Positions 1-5,784 of a DNA stretch of 5,785 bases are shown piece after piece. Source of the stretch: an uncultured Prevotella sp. (lineage in GTDB: Bacteria > Bacteroidota > Bacteroidia > Bacteroidales > Bacteroidaceae). The notes beneath the pieces were generated by a model that saw only the letters and a list, made by a program, of their open reading frames with translations, was not told where the DNA came from and made no database searches. The translations under genes were made by a program, and so were the position numbers. Positions within the stretch are counted from its first letter, which is position 1; each line of letters opens with the position of its first letter. The stretch spans positions 1 through 5,785 of the forward strand of contig CAKOVA010000096.1 in assembly GCA_934120735.1 (NCBI GenBank), given 5' to 3'.

Positions 1-492
1 TATGAAGGGAGTTTCGACGATTGGGACACGATGATAGACACCAATATCAAGGGATTACTCACGATGACCAGATTGATTGTGCCAGGCATGGTGGCCCGCA
101 ACCGTGGGCATATTATCAACATAGGTTCAGTGGCTGGCGACGCGGCCTATGCCAACGGCAATGTGTATTGTGCCACCAAAGCCGCTGTCAAGGCTTTAAG
201 TGATGGGCTGAGAGTGGATCTTGTGGATACTGCTGTGAGGGTGACAACTGTCAAACCGGGACTGGTGCAAACCAATTTTAGTGTTACTCGCTTTCATGGT
301 GACCAAGACCGAGCACATCATGTCTATGAGGGCATCCAGCCACTTACGGGCGATGACATTGCCGATGTGGTGCTTTATGCGGCACAGGCACCCCAACATG
401 TGCAGATAGCCGAGGTACTTGTGCTGGCCACCCATCAGGCCAATGGCTCCACCATCAGTCGCAATGCCGCGCGGAACGAGTCACTGTCCTGA
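1..492 (+). CDS. ydfG: YdfG-like short-chain dehydrogenase/reductase, 5'-truncated by window edge
   Basis: This is the C-terminal 163 residues of a classical short-chain dehydrogenase (SDR). The frame is open from base 1, so the true start lies upstream, and the Rossmann TGxxxGxG cofactor motif (usually in the first 90 or so residues) is outside the window. Catalytic residues visible are Asn in DTNIKG (43-45), Ser in NIGSVAG (127-129), and the YxxxK pair Tyr (166-168) and Lys (178-180). The runs PGMVARN, GHIINIGS, GNVYCATKA and KPGLVQTNFS resemble E. coli YdfG, an NADP-dependent 3-hydroxy acid dehydrogenase that also reduces malonic semialdehyde. By family it should be a cytosolic oxidoreductase acting on small hydroxy acids such as serine or allo-threonine; the substrate is inferred. 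The tail after the last family-like segment is polar and probably disordered. A different SDR subfamily remains possible without the N-terminus. Confidence 0.88.
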   Translation, partial: YEGSFDDWDTMIDTNIKGLLTMTRLIVPGMVARNRGHIINIGSVAGDAAYANGNVYCATKAAVKALSDGLRVDLVDTAVRVTTVKPGLVQTNFSVTRFHGDQDRAHHVYEGIQPLTGDDIADVVLYAAQAPQHVQIAEVLVLATHQANGSTISRNAARNESLS

Positions 493-622
493 CCATAGGG
501 CAGGCGGCGGACAGGTCGCAACCATGCCTTTACCATCTAATGCATGAGGCCGGGGTAGCAATGTCGGGGCTGTGCGCATACCATGACGGCACCCGGCATG
601 CACCACAATTCGTGAGATTCGT

Positions 623-1996
623 ATGCAACAACACAGAGACAACTATACATTCTTAACGCAAGGACCCGTTTATCGGGTCATCGGAACCATGGCTGTACCC
701 ACGATTGTCAGCATGCTGGTTACCAGTCTGTACAATGTGGCCGACACTTATTTCGTGGGAAAGATTAGTACCCAGGCCGTTGCGGCTGTGGGCATCGTGT
801 TCTCTGTGATGTTCGTTATCCAGGCATTCAGTTTCTTTTTCGGCAATGGATCGGGCAACTACATCGCCCGTGAGCTCGGGGCGCAACGGCATCACAATGC
901 TGAGGCCATGGCGTCGACGGGCTTTTTCTATGCCCTTGTGGCAGGATTGGTCATCATGGTGGTTGGTCTTCTTTGGCTGAAGCCTCTCTCCGTCTGGCTT
1001 GGCAGCACGCCTACCATCCTGCCTTACACGGAGAAATACCTCGGCGTCATACTCCTTGGTGCGCCTTTGATGACCGGTTCGTTGTGTCTGAACAACCAGA
1101 TGCGCTTCCAAGGCAATGCGTCGTTTGCCATGTGGGGCATCGTTGCGGGTGCCATTGTCAACGTTGGGCTAAATCCTATCCTTATTTTCTGGCTCGACTG
1201 GGGCATCACCGGGGCGGCTTTGGCCACGGTTTTCGGTCAACTGGCCAGCTTTGTGGTGCTGCTGCGCATGACCCGTCACGGCGGAAGCATCCGCATCAGC
1301 TTTCGTCATTTTTCCACCTCGCGCATCTATATCAAGGAGATTCTGGCCGGTGGAACGCCTTCTCTGTCACGCCAAGGGCTCACTAGCGTGGCCAGCATCC
1401 TGCTCAATGTGGCCGCTGCGCGCTATGGTGACGCGGCTGTTGCAGCCATGTCCATCGTCAATAGGTTTACAATGATTATCATGGCCTTTGTCATTGGACT
1501 GGGACATGGCTTCCAACCGTTCTGCGGGTTCAGCTATGGCGCGCGCCTTTATGGTCGTGTGCGGAAGGGTTTCTGGTTTGCGGTGAGGATAGGAACCTGC
1601 TTCTTGCTGACTTGCACCGTGCTGGGATGGATTTTCTCGGATGCCATTGTCGAGTTGTTCCGCAACGATTCAGAGGTAATCCGCATCGGCACGCAGGCCT
1701 TGCGCTGGCAGTTGGTGTCGCTGCCTGTCATGTCGCTCTTCCTGACGGCCAGCATGTTGATGCAAACCATCCGTAAGACGTTCCGTGCCAATCTGCTGGC
1801 TGCCTCGCGCAGTGGCCTGTTCTTCATCCCGCTGATTGTTGTGCTGCCCCATTTTTTAGGCTTGCAGGGCGTGATGATGAGTCAGGCCTGTAGCGATATT
1901 TGCTCGCTACTCATTACATTGCCACTTTTATATATGACGTTTAGTGAGTTGAGGCTGGCGCAACAGGCTGGTACGCCAAGTAGTGAGAAAGGTTGA
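623..1996 (+). CDS. MATE family multidrug efflux transporter (MepA/DinF-like), complete
   Basis: A 457-residue polytopic membrane protein of normal MATE length, with about 12 hydrophobic segments arranged as two MatE repeats. The N-terminal repeat opens with a P-x-IVSMLVTSLYNVADTYFVG-type segment (residues 26-46), typical of the MepA-like branch. Other family marks are RFQGN (161-165), NPILIFWLDWGITGAALAT (184-202) and, in the second repeat, GFQPFCGFSYGA (296-307). By family it is an inner-membrane antiporter that exports organic cations or drugs using a Na+ or H+ gradient; substrate and ion are not predictable here. The ATG at 623 is chosen because the family N-terminus (LTQGP before TM1) follows directly and no in-frame start is seen just upstream. 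There is no clear Shine-Dalgarno. The 130 bp gap after the dehydrogenase has no TAnnTTTG box, so co-transcription with that gene is possible but unproven. Confidence 0.93.
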   Translation: MQQHRDNYTFLTQGPVYRVIGTMAVPTIVSMLVTSLYNVADTYFVGKISTQAVAAVGIVFSVMFVIQAFSFFFGNGSGNYIARELGAQRHHNAEAMASTGFFYALVAGLVIMVVGLLWLKPLSVWLGSTPTILPYTEKYLGVILLGAPLMTGSLCLNNQMRFQGNASFAMWGIVAGAIVNVGLNPILIFWLDWGITGAALATVFGQLASFVVLLRMTRHGGSIRISFRHFSTSRIYIKEILAGGTPSLSRQGLTSVASILLNVAAARYGDAAVAAMSIVNRFTMIIMAFVIGLGHGFQPFCGFSYGARLYGRVRKGFWFAVRIGTCFLLTCTVLGWIFSDAIVELFRNDSEVIRIGTQALRWQLVSLPVMSLFLTASMLMQTIRKTFRANLLAASRSGLFFIPLIVVLPHFLGLQGVMMSQACSDICSLLITLPLLYMTFSELRLAQQAGTPSSEKG

Positions 1997-2009
1997 GTTG
2001 GTAACTCAA
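1993..2009 (+). other. Perfect 7-bp hairpin overlapping the MATE stop codon
   Basis: TTGAGTT (1993-1999) and AACTCAA (2003-2009) form a perfect inverted repeat around a 3-base loop, with the TGA stop inside the left arm. The following bases are A-rich with no T-tract on either strand, so it is not a standard rho-independent terminator. It might stabilise the mRNA 3' end or assist termination; this is inference. Confidence 0.4.
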
Positions 2010-2037
2010 AAATGTTCAGTATTTTGATGGAAATATG

Positions 2038-2060
2038 CCTTCAAAATGACCCTTCAAAAT
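2038..2060 (+). repeat. Short direct repeat, CCTTCAAAAT x2
   Basis: Two exact copies of CCTTCAAAAT lie at 2038-2047 and 2051-2060, a period of 13 bases, just after the MATE gene. The element is small and its function is unknown; it may be slippage debris. Confidence 0.45.
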
Positions 2061-2542
2061 CTTTCATCTGGAGAAAAATAATAGGTCGAGCGGATGCAAA
2101 GCAGGAGATTATTTGGGAATCGTCAGCCATATTTTCTGTAATTTCCATGCTTTTGTCCGCTTAGAAACATCACTTTGGCGGTCAATTCCCATGTGGTTGC
2201 ATCGTAAAGGCATGTCAATTGGCGGCTTAAAGCAATGCTTTTGCCATGAAAAGGCTTGGGTAATCCATACATACAGGTCTGTCTTCATCTTAATATATTG
2301 AAATACAAAGGTTTACGAAACTTTCTCATATTTGGCGTATTTGAGACGAGCGGCACAATAGTTTGTAAATACGGCCAGGATTTAGCGGCATGTTGTCAAG
2401 AAAATTCGTCATCATCCAAAAACTTGATTCTTATTTTTTCCATGGGTTTTGGTTCATGAGTAGGCGTCCTTCTTGTACTGAAAGTTGGTTAGAACGGGCC
2501 AAAAATCCAACCGCCACACATGGCGTTTACAAACTTATTCGC

Positions 2543-2550
2543 TAAATTTG
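2543..2550 (+). promoter_or_regulatory. Candidate Bacteroidetes -7 box for the HMA-AraC regulator gene
   Basis: TAAATTTG matches the Bacteroidetes housekeeping -7 consensus TAnnTTTG exactly and ends 42 bases before the ATG at 2593, which would give a leader of roughly 35 nt. No TTTG-type -33 element lies at the usual spacing of about 19 bases; the nearest candidate, TTTAC (2526-2530), is too close. The box is followed by CAG, as is the similar box before the chaperone gene. Placement is by motif only. Confidence 0.5.
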
Positions 2551-2592
2551 CAGATGACACCTCATGCTATTTGAAAGAAAGAGAGCAACGAG

Positions 2593-3210
2593 ATGAAGAA
2601 TCAGCCAAAGCCATCTACTGCCGATAAGAAACGAGCATCTGCCGACGGAAGTGTGTTGTACATCAAGAACATGGTGTGCGATCGCTGCATCATGGCTGTG
2701 CGGCAGTTGCTACAACGGCAGGGTATCGCACCGCAATCTGTAGAGTTAGGGGTGGTAAAACTGGCTGAAGAACTCAACAAAGAACAGTCGGAAACACTCG
2801 AAAAAGGACTGCTGCAGCTGGGCTTTGAACTGCTTGACGACAAAAGGCAGCAAACCATCGACCGCATCAAGACCCTTATTGTCGACCTGGTTCATTATCA
2901 TGACAACCATTCCGAGCTCAACCTCTCCGACTATCTGGCCCAACAGCTGCACACCGAATATAGCAGTTTGAGCAAGCTTTTCAGTGAGTTTACAGGCATC
3001 ACCATAGAGCGTTATTTTATCCTGCAACGCATTGAGCGTGTCAAGGAGCTGATTTTCTACGACCAGTTGTCGCTCACCGAGATAGCCTATAAACTCAATT
3101 ATTCGAGTGTGGCTTATCTATCGAGCCAATTCAAACAAATCACGGGCATGACACCCTCGCAATTCAAGGCATTGAAGAAAAACATGCGTAAGGGATTGGA
3201 CACCATCTGA
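2593..3210 (+). CDS. HMA-AraC fusion transcriptional regulator, probable copper sensor
   Basis: A 205-residue protein with two parts. Residues about 21-83 resemble a heavy-metal-associated (HMA) fold: a short strand (LYIKN), a metal-site loop M-V-C-D-R-C with Cys29 and Cys32, an amphipathic helix, and an ending GFELLDD like the usual G-Y/F-x terminus of HMA domains. Residues about 108-195 form an AraC-type DNA-binding domain with two helix-turn-helix units; LTEIAYKLNYSSVAYLSSQFK and the TGMTPSQFK end are classic. There is no cupin or sugar-binding domain. It lies 92 bp upstream of a copper chaperone and copper ATPase, so the simplest reading is a cytosolic one-component regulator that binds Cu+ (perhaps delivered by the chaperone) and activates the operon; metal identity and direction of regulation are inferred. 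Family members annotated only as AraC-type regulators are, to my knowledge, common in Bacteroidetes. The ATG at 2593 leaves about 20 polar residues before the HMA part; no better internal start is seen. Confidence 0.9.
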   Translation: MKNQPKPSTADKKRASADGSVLYIKNMVCDRCIMAVRQLLQRQGIAPQSVELGVVKLAEELNKEQSETLEKGLLQLGFELLDDKRQQTIDRIKTLIVDLVHYHDNHSELNLSDYLAQQLHTEYSSLSKLFSEFTGITIERYFILQRIERVKELIFYDQLSLTEIAYKLNYSSVAYLSSQFKQITGMTPSQFKALKKNMRKGLDTI

Positions 3211-3224
3211 TATCCTTTTTTTAT

Positions 3225-3241
3225 AATTTTCTCCCAAAATT
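3225..3241. promoter_or_regulatory. Inverted repeat upstream of copZ promoter, possible operator
   Basis: AATTTT (3225-3230) and AAAATT (3236-3241) form a perfect 6-bp inverted repeat around CTCCC, about 28 bases upstream of the candidate -7 box at 3270. That is a plausible place for an activator site, but the arms are low-complexity AT sequence and no matching copy is seen before the regulator gene. A preceding run of seven T (3215-3222 region) could alternatively belong to a weak 3' end of the regulator gene. Confidence 0.25.
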
Positions 3242-3269
3242 CCATAATACGTTTTGTGGACTAAGGCTG

Positions 3270-3277
3270 TATCTTTG
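3270..3277 (+). promoter_or_regulatory. Candidate Bacteroidetes -7 box for the copZ-copA transcript
   Basis: TATCTTTG is an exact TAnnTTTG match ending 25 bases before the chaperone ATG at 3303, giving a leader of roughly 20 nt. A TTTTG (3252-3256) lies upstream, but only 13 bases away instead of about 19, so the -33 part is poor. A weak -33 would fit a promoter that needs the upstream-encoded AraC-type activator. No comparable box lies before copA, so this promoter probably drives both genes. Confidence 0.6.
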
Positions 3278-3302
3278 CAGTGTTCAATTAAAACATATAA
3301 CA

Positions 3303-3512
3303 ATGGAAAAGAAAATATTTACAGTGAACGGAATGGCTTGTGACCACTGCAAAGCCAAGGTAGAACGCACATTGTCGTGCCTCAAGGGTGTAGATTCGGC
3401 TGAGGTTGACCTGGCCCATCACACGGTTGCGGTGACCTATGATGAAGAGCTTGTAAAACCGACGAACATGAAGAAGGCAGTCGATGAGGTAGGTTACGAG
3501 TTTCAGGTGTAA
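3303..3512 (+). CDS. copZ: CopZ-like copper chaperone, single HMA domain
   Basis: A 69-residue protein that is a single complete HMA domain of usual CopZ/Atx1 length. The metal loop G-M-A-C-D-H-C places Cys13 and Cys16 for linear Cu+ binding. The rest follows the beta-alpha-beta-beta-alpha-beta pattern: helix KAKVERTLSCL, strand SAEVDLAHHTVAVTYD, and the terminal VGYEFQV. There is no signal peptide, so it is cytosolic. Its family role is to carry Cu+ and pass it to the N-terminal HMA domain or membrane entry site of the copper ATPase encoded next; it may also load or unload the HMA domain of the upstream regulator (inference). His in the CDHC loop and the extra Cys at residue 26 are visible but their roles are unknown. 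A heavy-metal chaperone for another soft metal cannot be excluded by sequence alone, but the neighbouring ATPase has a Cu+ signature. Confidence 0.92.
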   Translation: MEKKIFTVNGMACDHCKAKVERTLSCLKGVDSAEVDLAHHTVAVTYDEELVKPTNMKKAVDEVGYEFQV

Positions 3513-3521
3513 TCACCCAAT

Positions 3522-3656
3522 AACTCAAAAACTCACCAACTCATGAACTCATGAACTCAAAAACTCAAGAACTTAAAAACTCATGAACTCAAAACTCATC
3601 AACTGATGAACTCAAAAACTCGAGAACTCAAAAACTTATAAACTCATTAACTCATC
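3522..3656 (+). repeat. Tandem octamer array, AACTCANN x17, filling the copZ-copA gap
   Basis: Seventeen tandem units fit the pattern AACTCANN with an 8-base period; a degenerate eighteenth (AACTATAA, 3657-3664) follows. Unit starts are 3522, 3530, 3538, 3546, 3554, 3562, 3570, 3578, 3586, 3594, 3601, 3609, 3617, 3625, 3633, 3641 and 3649. The unit at 3594 has lost one A and is 7 bases long. AACT is kept in every full-length unit; the fifth base is C in all but three, and the last two bases vary (AA most often, then TG, TC, AG, CC, TT, TA). The + strand holds only 8 G in 135 bases, so the RNA should be nearly unstructured. The array begins 9 bases after the copZ stop and ends 17 bases before the copA ATG, so it forms the copA leader in any copZ-copA transcript. 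Confidence 0.95.
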
Positions 3657-3673
3657 AACTATAATCACATAAA

Positions 3674-5599
3674 ATGATCAAGAAAACAATACCGGTGGTG
3701 GGGATGGCATGTGCTGCCTGCTCTTCCCATGTGGAGCGGAAGCTCAATTCCCTACCAGGCATCCAGTCAGCGTCAGTCAGTCTGCCTGGAAGAAGCGCGC
3801 TGGTGGAATATGACGAAAAAGAGATTTCACCCGAACAGATGAAGCGTGAAATCAATGCTATTGGCTATGACCTCGTGATTGAGAGTGACCGGTCGGTGGA
3901 AGAGATTGAGCGCAATGCGTACAAGCAACTGAAACGAAAGACGCTGCTGTCGTGGCTTTTTTCCGTGTTGTGCATGGCTGTTTCGATGAGGTGGATTTCA
4001 TTGGGACCAACCCAAGTGTCCAATCAAGTGGCCATGCTGCTGGCATTGGCTAACTTCGTCTACTGCGGTCGCCAGTTCTTCACATCTGCCTGGAAGCAGT
4101 TGCAGCAAAAGTCGGCCAACATGGATACGCTTGTGGCACTCTCCACGGGCATCGCGTTCGTCTTCAGCGCGTTCAACACCTTTTATGGAGAGCGGGTTTG
4201 GGGCAGCAGAGGCATTGAGTGGCACACCTATTTTGATGCTTCTGTGATGATTATTACCTTCGTTCTCACCGGCAGGTTGTTGGAAGAGAGGGCCAAGGAC
4301 AGCACGGCCGGCAGCATTCGCCAGCTTATGGGCCTTTCTCCTAAGACGGCTCATCTGGTTAGTGGCGAGCAGACGGAGGACATCCCTCTGTCTACCGTCA
4401 AGATAGGTGACGTGCTTGAGGTGCGTGCGGGTGAGAAGGTGCCGGTAGATGGTGAGGTGACCTGGGCGACTAGCTTCATGCTTGAAGACGGCGCTTATGT
4501 TGACGAGAGCATGATTACCGGCGAACCCACACCAGCATTGAAGCAAATTGGGGCATCGGTATTGGCGGGAACTGTGATATCGCAGGGCAAACTTCGCTTT
4601 AAAGCCCAGCAGATAGGCGAGCATACGGCGTTGGCTCAGATTATCCAGATGGTGCAGCAGGCACAGGGAAGCAAGGCTCCCGTGCAGCGCGTTGTCGACA
4701 AGTTGGCGCTGGTCTTTGTGCCGGTAGTCATGGGTGTAGCCGTGTTGACGTTCGCATTATGGTGGCTTCTCGGCGGCAACGAGGCTCTTCCGCAGGCCAT
4801 TCTATCGGCTGTTTCGGTGCTGGTCATCGCCTGTCCGTGTGCCATGGGCTTGGCAACACCTACGGCATTGATGGTGGGCATTGGGAAAGCGGCTGAGAAG
4901 AACGTGCTCATCAAGGATGCAACGGCCCTGGAAAGTCTGCGTAAGGTTAATGCCATGGTCATCGACAAGACCGGCACACTGACCATTCCGAATCAGCAAA
5001 TCGATTTTACCAAGGCCGATGACTTACCCCTTGAAGCGCGCGAAACGCTGAAACCGAATGCCCGTGAGGCCATGCTCGAATTGCAAAACGAGGCTGGGGT
5101 GGAGGTCTATATGATGAGTGGCGACAAGGAAGAGGCCGCCAAATATTGGGCTCAGCAGGCGGGCATCCGCCATTATCAAAGTAAGGTGTTGCCCCAGGAT
5201 AAAGAAAACTTGGTGCGCAAGCTGCAGCGTGAGGGCAAGCAGGTGGCCATGGTGGGCGACGGTATCAATGACACGCAGGCCCTGGCGATGGCAGATGTGA
5301 GCATTGCCATGGGGCGGGGAACCGACGTGGCCATGGATGTGGCGCAGGTGACGATGATGGGCGATGACCTTCGGCGCTTGCCACAGGCCATCCATTTGAG
5401 TAAGAAAACGGTGTCGATGATCAGACAGAATCTCTTTTGGGCCTTCATCTACAACATCGTCTGTATTCCTTTGGCGGCAGGTGTGCTGTACGTTTTTGGC
5501 ATCAACTTTCAAATCACGCCCATGTGGGCCAGTGCTTTGATGGCCTTTTCGAGCGTGAGCGTGGTGTTGAACAGCTTGCGATTAAAGTATGTGAAGTAG
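3674..5599 (+). CDS. copA: Cu+-exporting P1B-type ATPase (CopA) lacking the N-domain
   Basis: A 641-residue heavy-metal ATPase, shorter than usual CopA proteins. In order: one HMA domain (residues about 3-70, Cys13/Cys16 in GMACAAC); TM1-4 (about 88-203); actuator domain with VDESMITGEP (TGE at 282-284); TM5-6 (about 342-402) with the Cu-binding CPC at 387-389; phosphorylation domain with D431 in DKTGTLT, MSGD at 481-484, Lys510 in LPQDK and GDGIND at 528-533; TM7-8 (about 583-633) with Y593-N594 and M623xxS626-S627. CPC, YN and MxxSS are the Cu+ (P1B-1) signature, so it should pump cytosolic Cu+ outward across the inner membrane. Oddity: only 49 residues separate the DKTGTLT end from MSGD's Asp, and just about 20 (IPNQQIDF...) replace the nucleotide-binding domain. 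The HP motif (SEHPL) and GxG glycines that contact ATP are absent. The frame is unbroken and the other motifs intact. No own promoter was found; likely co-transcribed with copZ through the octamer array. Confidence 0.93.
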   Translation: MIKKTIPVVGMACAACSSHVERKLNSLPGIQSASVSLPGRSALVEYDEKEISPEQMKREINAIGYDLVIESDRSVEEIERNAYKQLKRKTLLSWLFSVLCMAVSMRWISLGPTQVSNQVAMLLALANFVYCGRQFFTSAWKQLQQKSANMDTLVALSTGIAFVFSAFNTFYGERVWGSRGIEWHTYFDASVMIITFVLTGRLLEERAKDSTAGSIRQLMGLSPKTAHLVSGEQTEDIPLSTVKIGDVLEVRAGEKVPVDGEVTWATSFMLEDGAYVDESMITGEPTPALKQIGASVLAGTVISQGKLRFKAQQIGEHTALAQIIQMVQQAQGSKAPVQRVVDKLALVFVPVVMGVAVLTFALWWLLGGNEALPQAILSAVSVLVIACPCAMGLATPTALMVGIGKAAEKNVLIKDATALESLRKVNAMVIDKTGTLTIPNQQIDFTKADDLPLEARETLKPNAREAMLELQNEAGVEVYMMSGDKEEAAKYWAQQAGIRHYQSKVLPQDKENLVRKLQREGKQVAMVGDGINDTQALAMADVSIAMGRGTDVAMDVAQVTMMGDDLRRLPQAIHLSKKTVSMIRQNLFWAFIYNIVCIPLAAGVLYVFGINFQITPMWASALMAFSSVSVVLNSLRLKYVK

Positions 5600-5748
5600 T
5601 TGAAAGGTTCAGACAAGTGGGAAAAGAGAAGAGGTTGTCGGTGGTTGGCCCAGCCTTCATGTTCGCATTTGTACTGGTTGGCAGGATGAGTAAAGGATGG
5701 TTTTTATTTTATTACTGTCCGCTAAACTTTTGGTTAAGATACAAATTT

Positions 5749-5784
5749 AGGGCTGACACTTCTCACGAGGTATCAGCCCTTTTT
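5749..5784 (+). terminator. Rho-independent terminator downstream of copA
   Basis: AGGGCTGA (5749-5756) pairs perfectly with TCAGCCCT (5773-5780); the loop is 16 bases and a T-run starts in the stem's last base and continues to 5784. GC-rich stem plus T-tract is a textbook + strand terminator. It lies 150 bases after the copA stop with no gene between, so it probably ends the copper transcript, although a gene beyond the window edge on the other strand could share it. The 5600-5748 interval itself shows only a possible weak CCAGCC/GGTTGG pairing and a T-rich stretch near 5700. Confidence 0.85.

Larger units (their letters stand above)
1997..2592. other. Gene-poor intergenic stretch before the copper locus
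   Basis: About 600 bp with no convincing gene on either strand. Base composition is clearly more AT-rich than the flanking genes. Short open frames at about 2113-2301 (TTG start) and 2256-2459 overlap each other in different frames, show no recognisable domain and look fortuitous. Small structures seen: a direct repeat at 2038-2060, an imperfect hairpin at 2224-2245 (GGC/GCC ends enclosing AAAGCA and TGCTTT), and a weak GTTGG/CCAAC pairing at 2484-2511. The last 50 bases hold the candidate promoter of the regulator gene. No tRNA, rRNA or intact mobile-element sequence was recognised. It may be a decayed insertion; nothing in it proves that. Confidence 0.5.

Noticed and set aside
1993..2010. 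Isolated copy of the octamer AACTCAAA at 2003-2010 as part of the same repeat family
   Set aside because: A single 8-mer match is expected by chance or explained by the hairpin; similar words also occur within coding sequence.
2113..2459. Two small open frames in the intergenic stretch
   Set aside because: They overlap in different frames, one needs a TTG start, and neither shows a domain, signal peptide or convincing upstream signals; likely chance.
3193..3222. Terminator after the regulator gene (GGAT/ATCC pairing followed by T-run)
   Set aside because: The stem is only about 4 base pairs with a 15-base loop, too weak to call despite the following T-run.
3522..3656. CRISPR array
   Set aside because: Units are 8 bases in direct tandem with no spacers; CRISPR repeats are longer and alternate with unique spacers.
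3998..4624. Long open frame of 208 codons on the minus strand within copA
   Set aside because: It lies entirely opposite a well-supported gene, its translation shows no recognisable domain, and antisense open frames are expected in GC-moderate coding sequence.
4964..5260. CopA shortened by a frameshift or by decay into a pseudogene
   Set aside because: The frame is open from 3674 to 5599, and motifs on both sides of the short linker (DKTGTLT, LPQDK, GDGIND, YN, MxxSS) are intact, which does not look like decay. An exact in-frame deletion or an assembly gap cannot be ruled out from sequence alone.
5742..5749. TAAATTTG -7 box on the minus strand
   Set aside because: It matches TAnnTTTG, but it would drive transcription antisense into copA with no gene to express, and it partly overlaps the terminator stem; chance AT-rich match is more likely.
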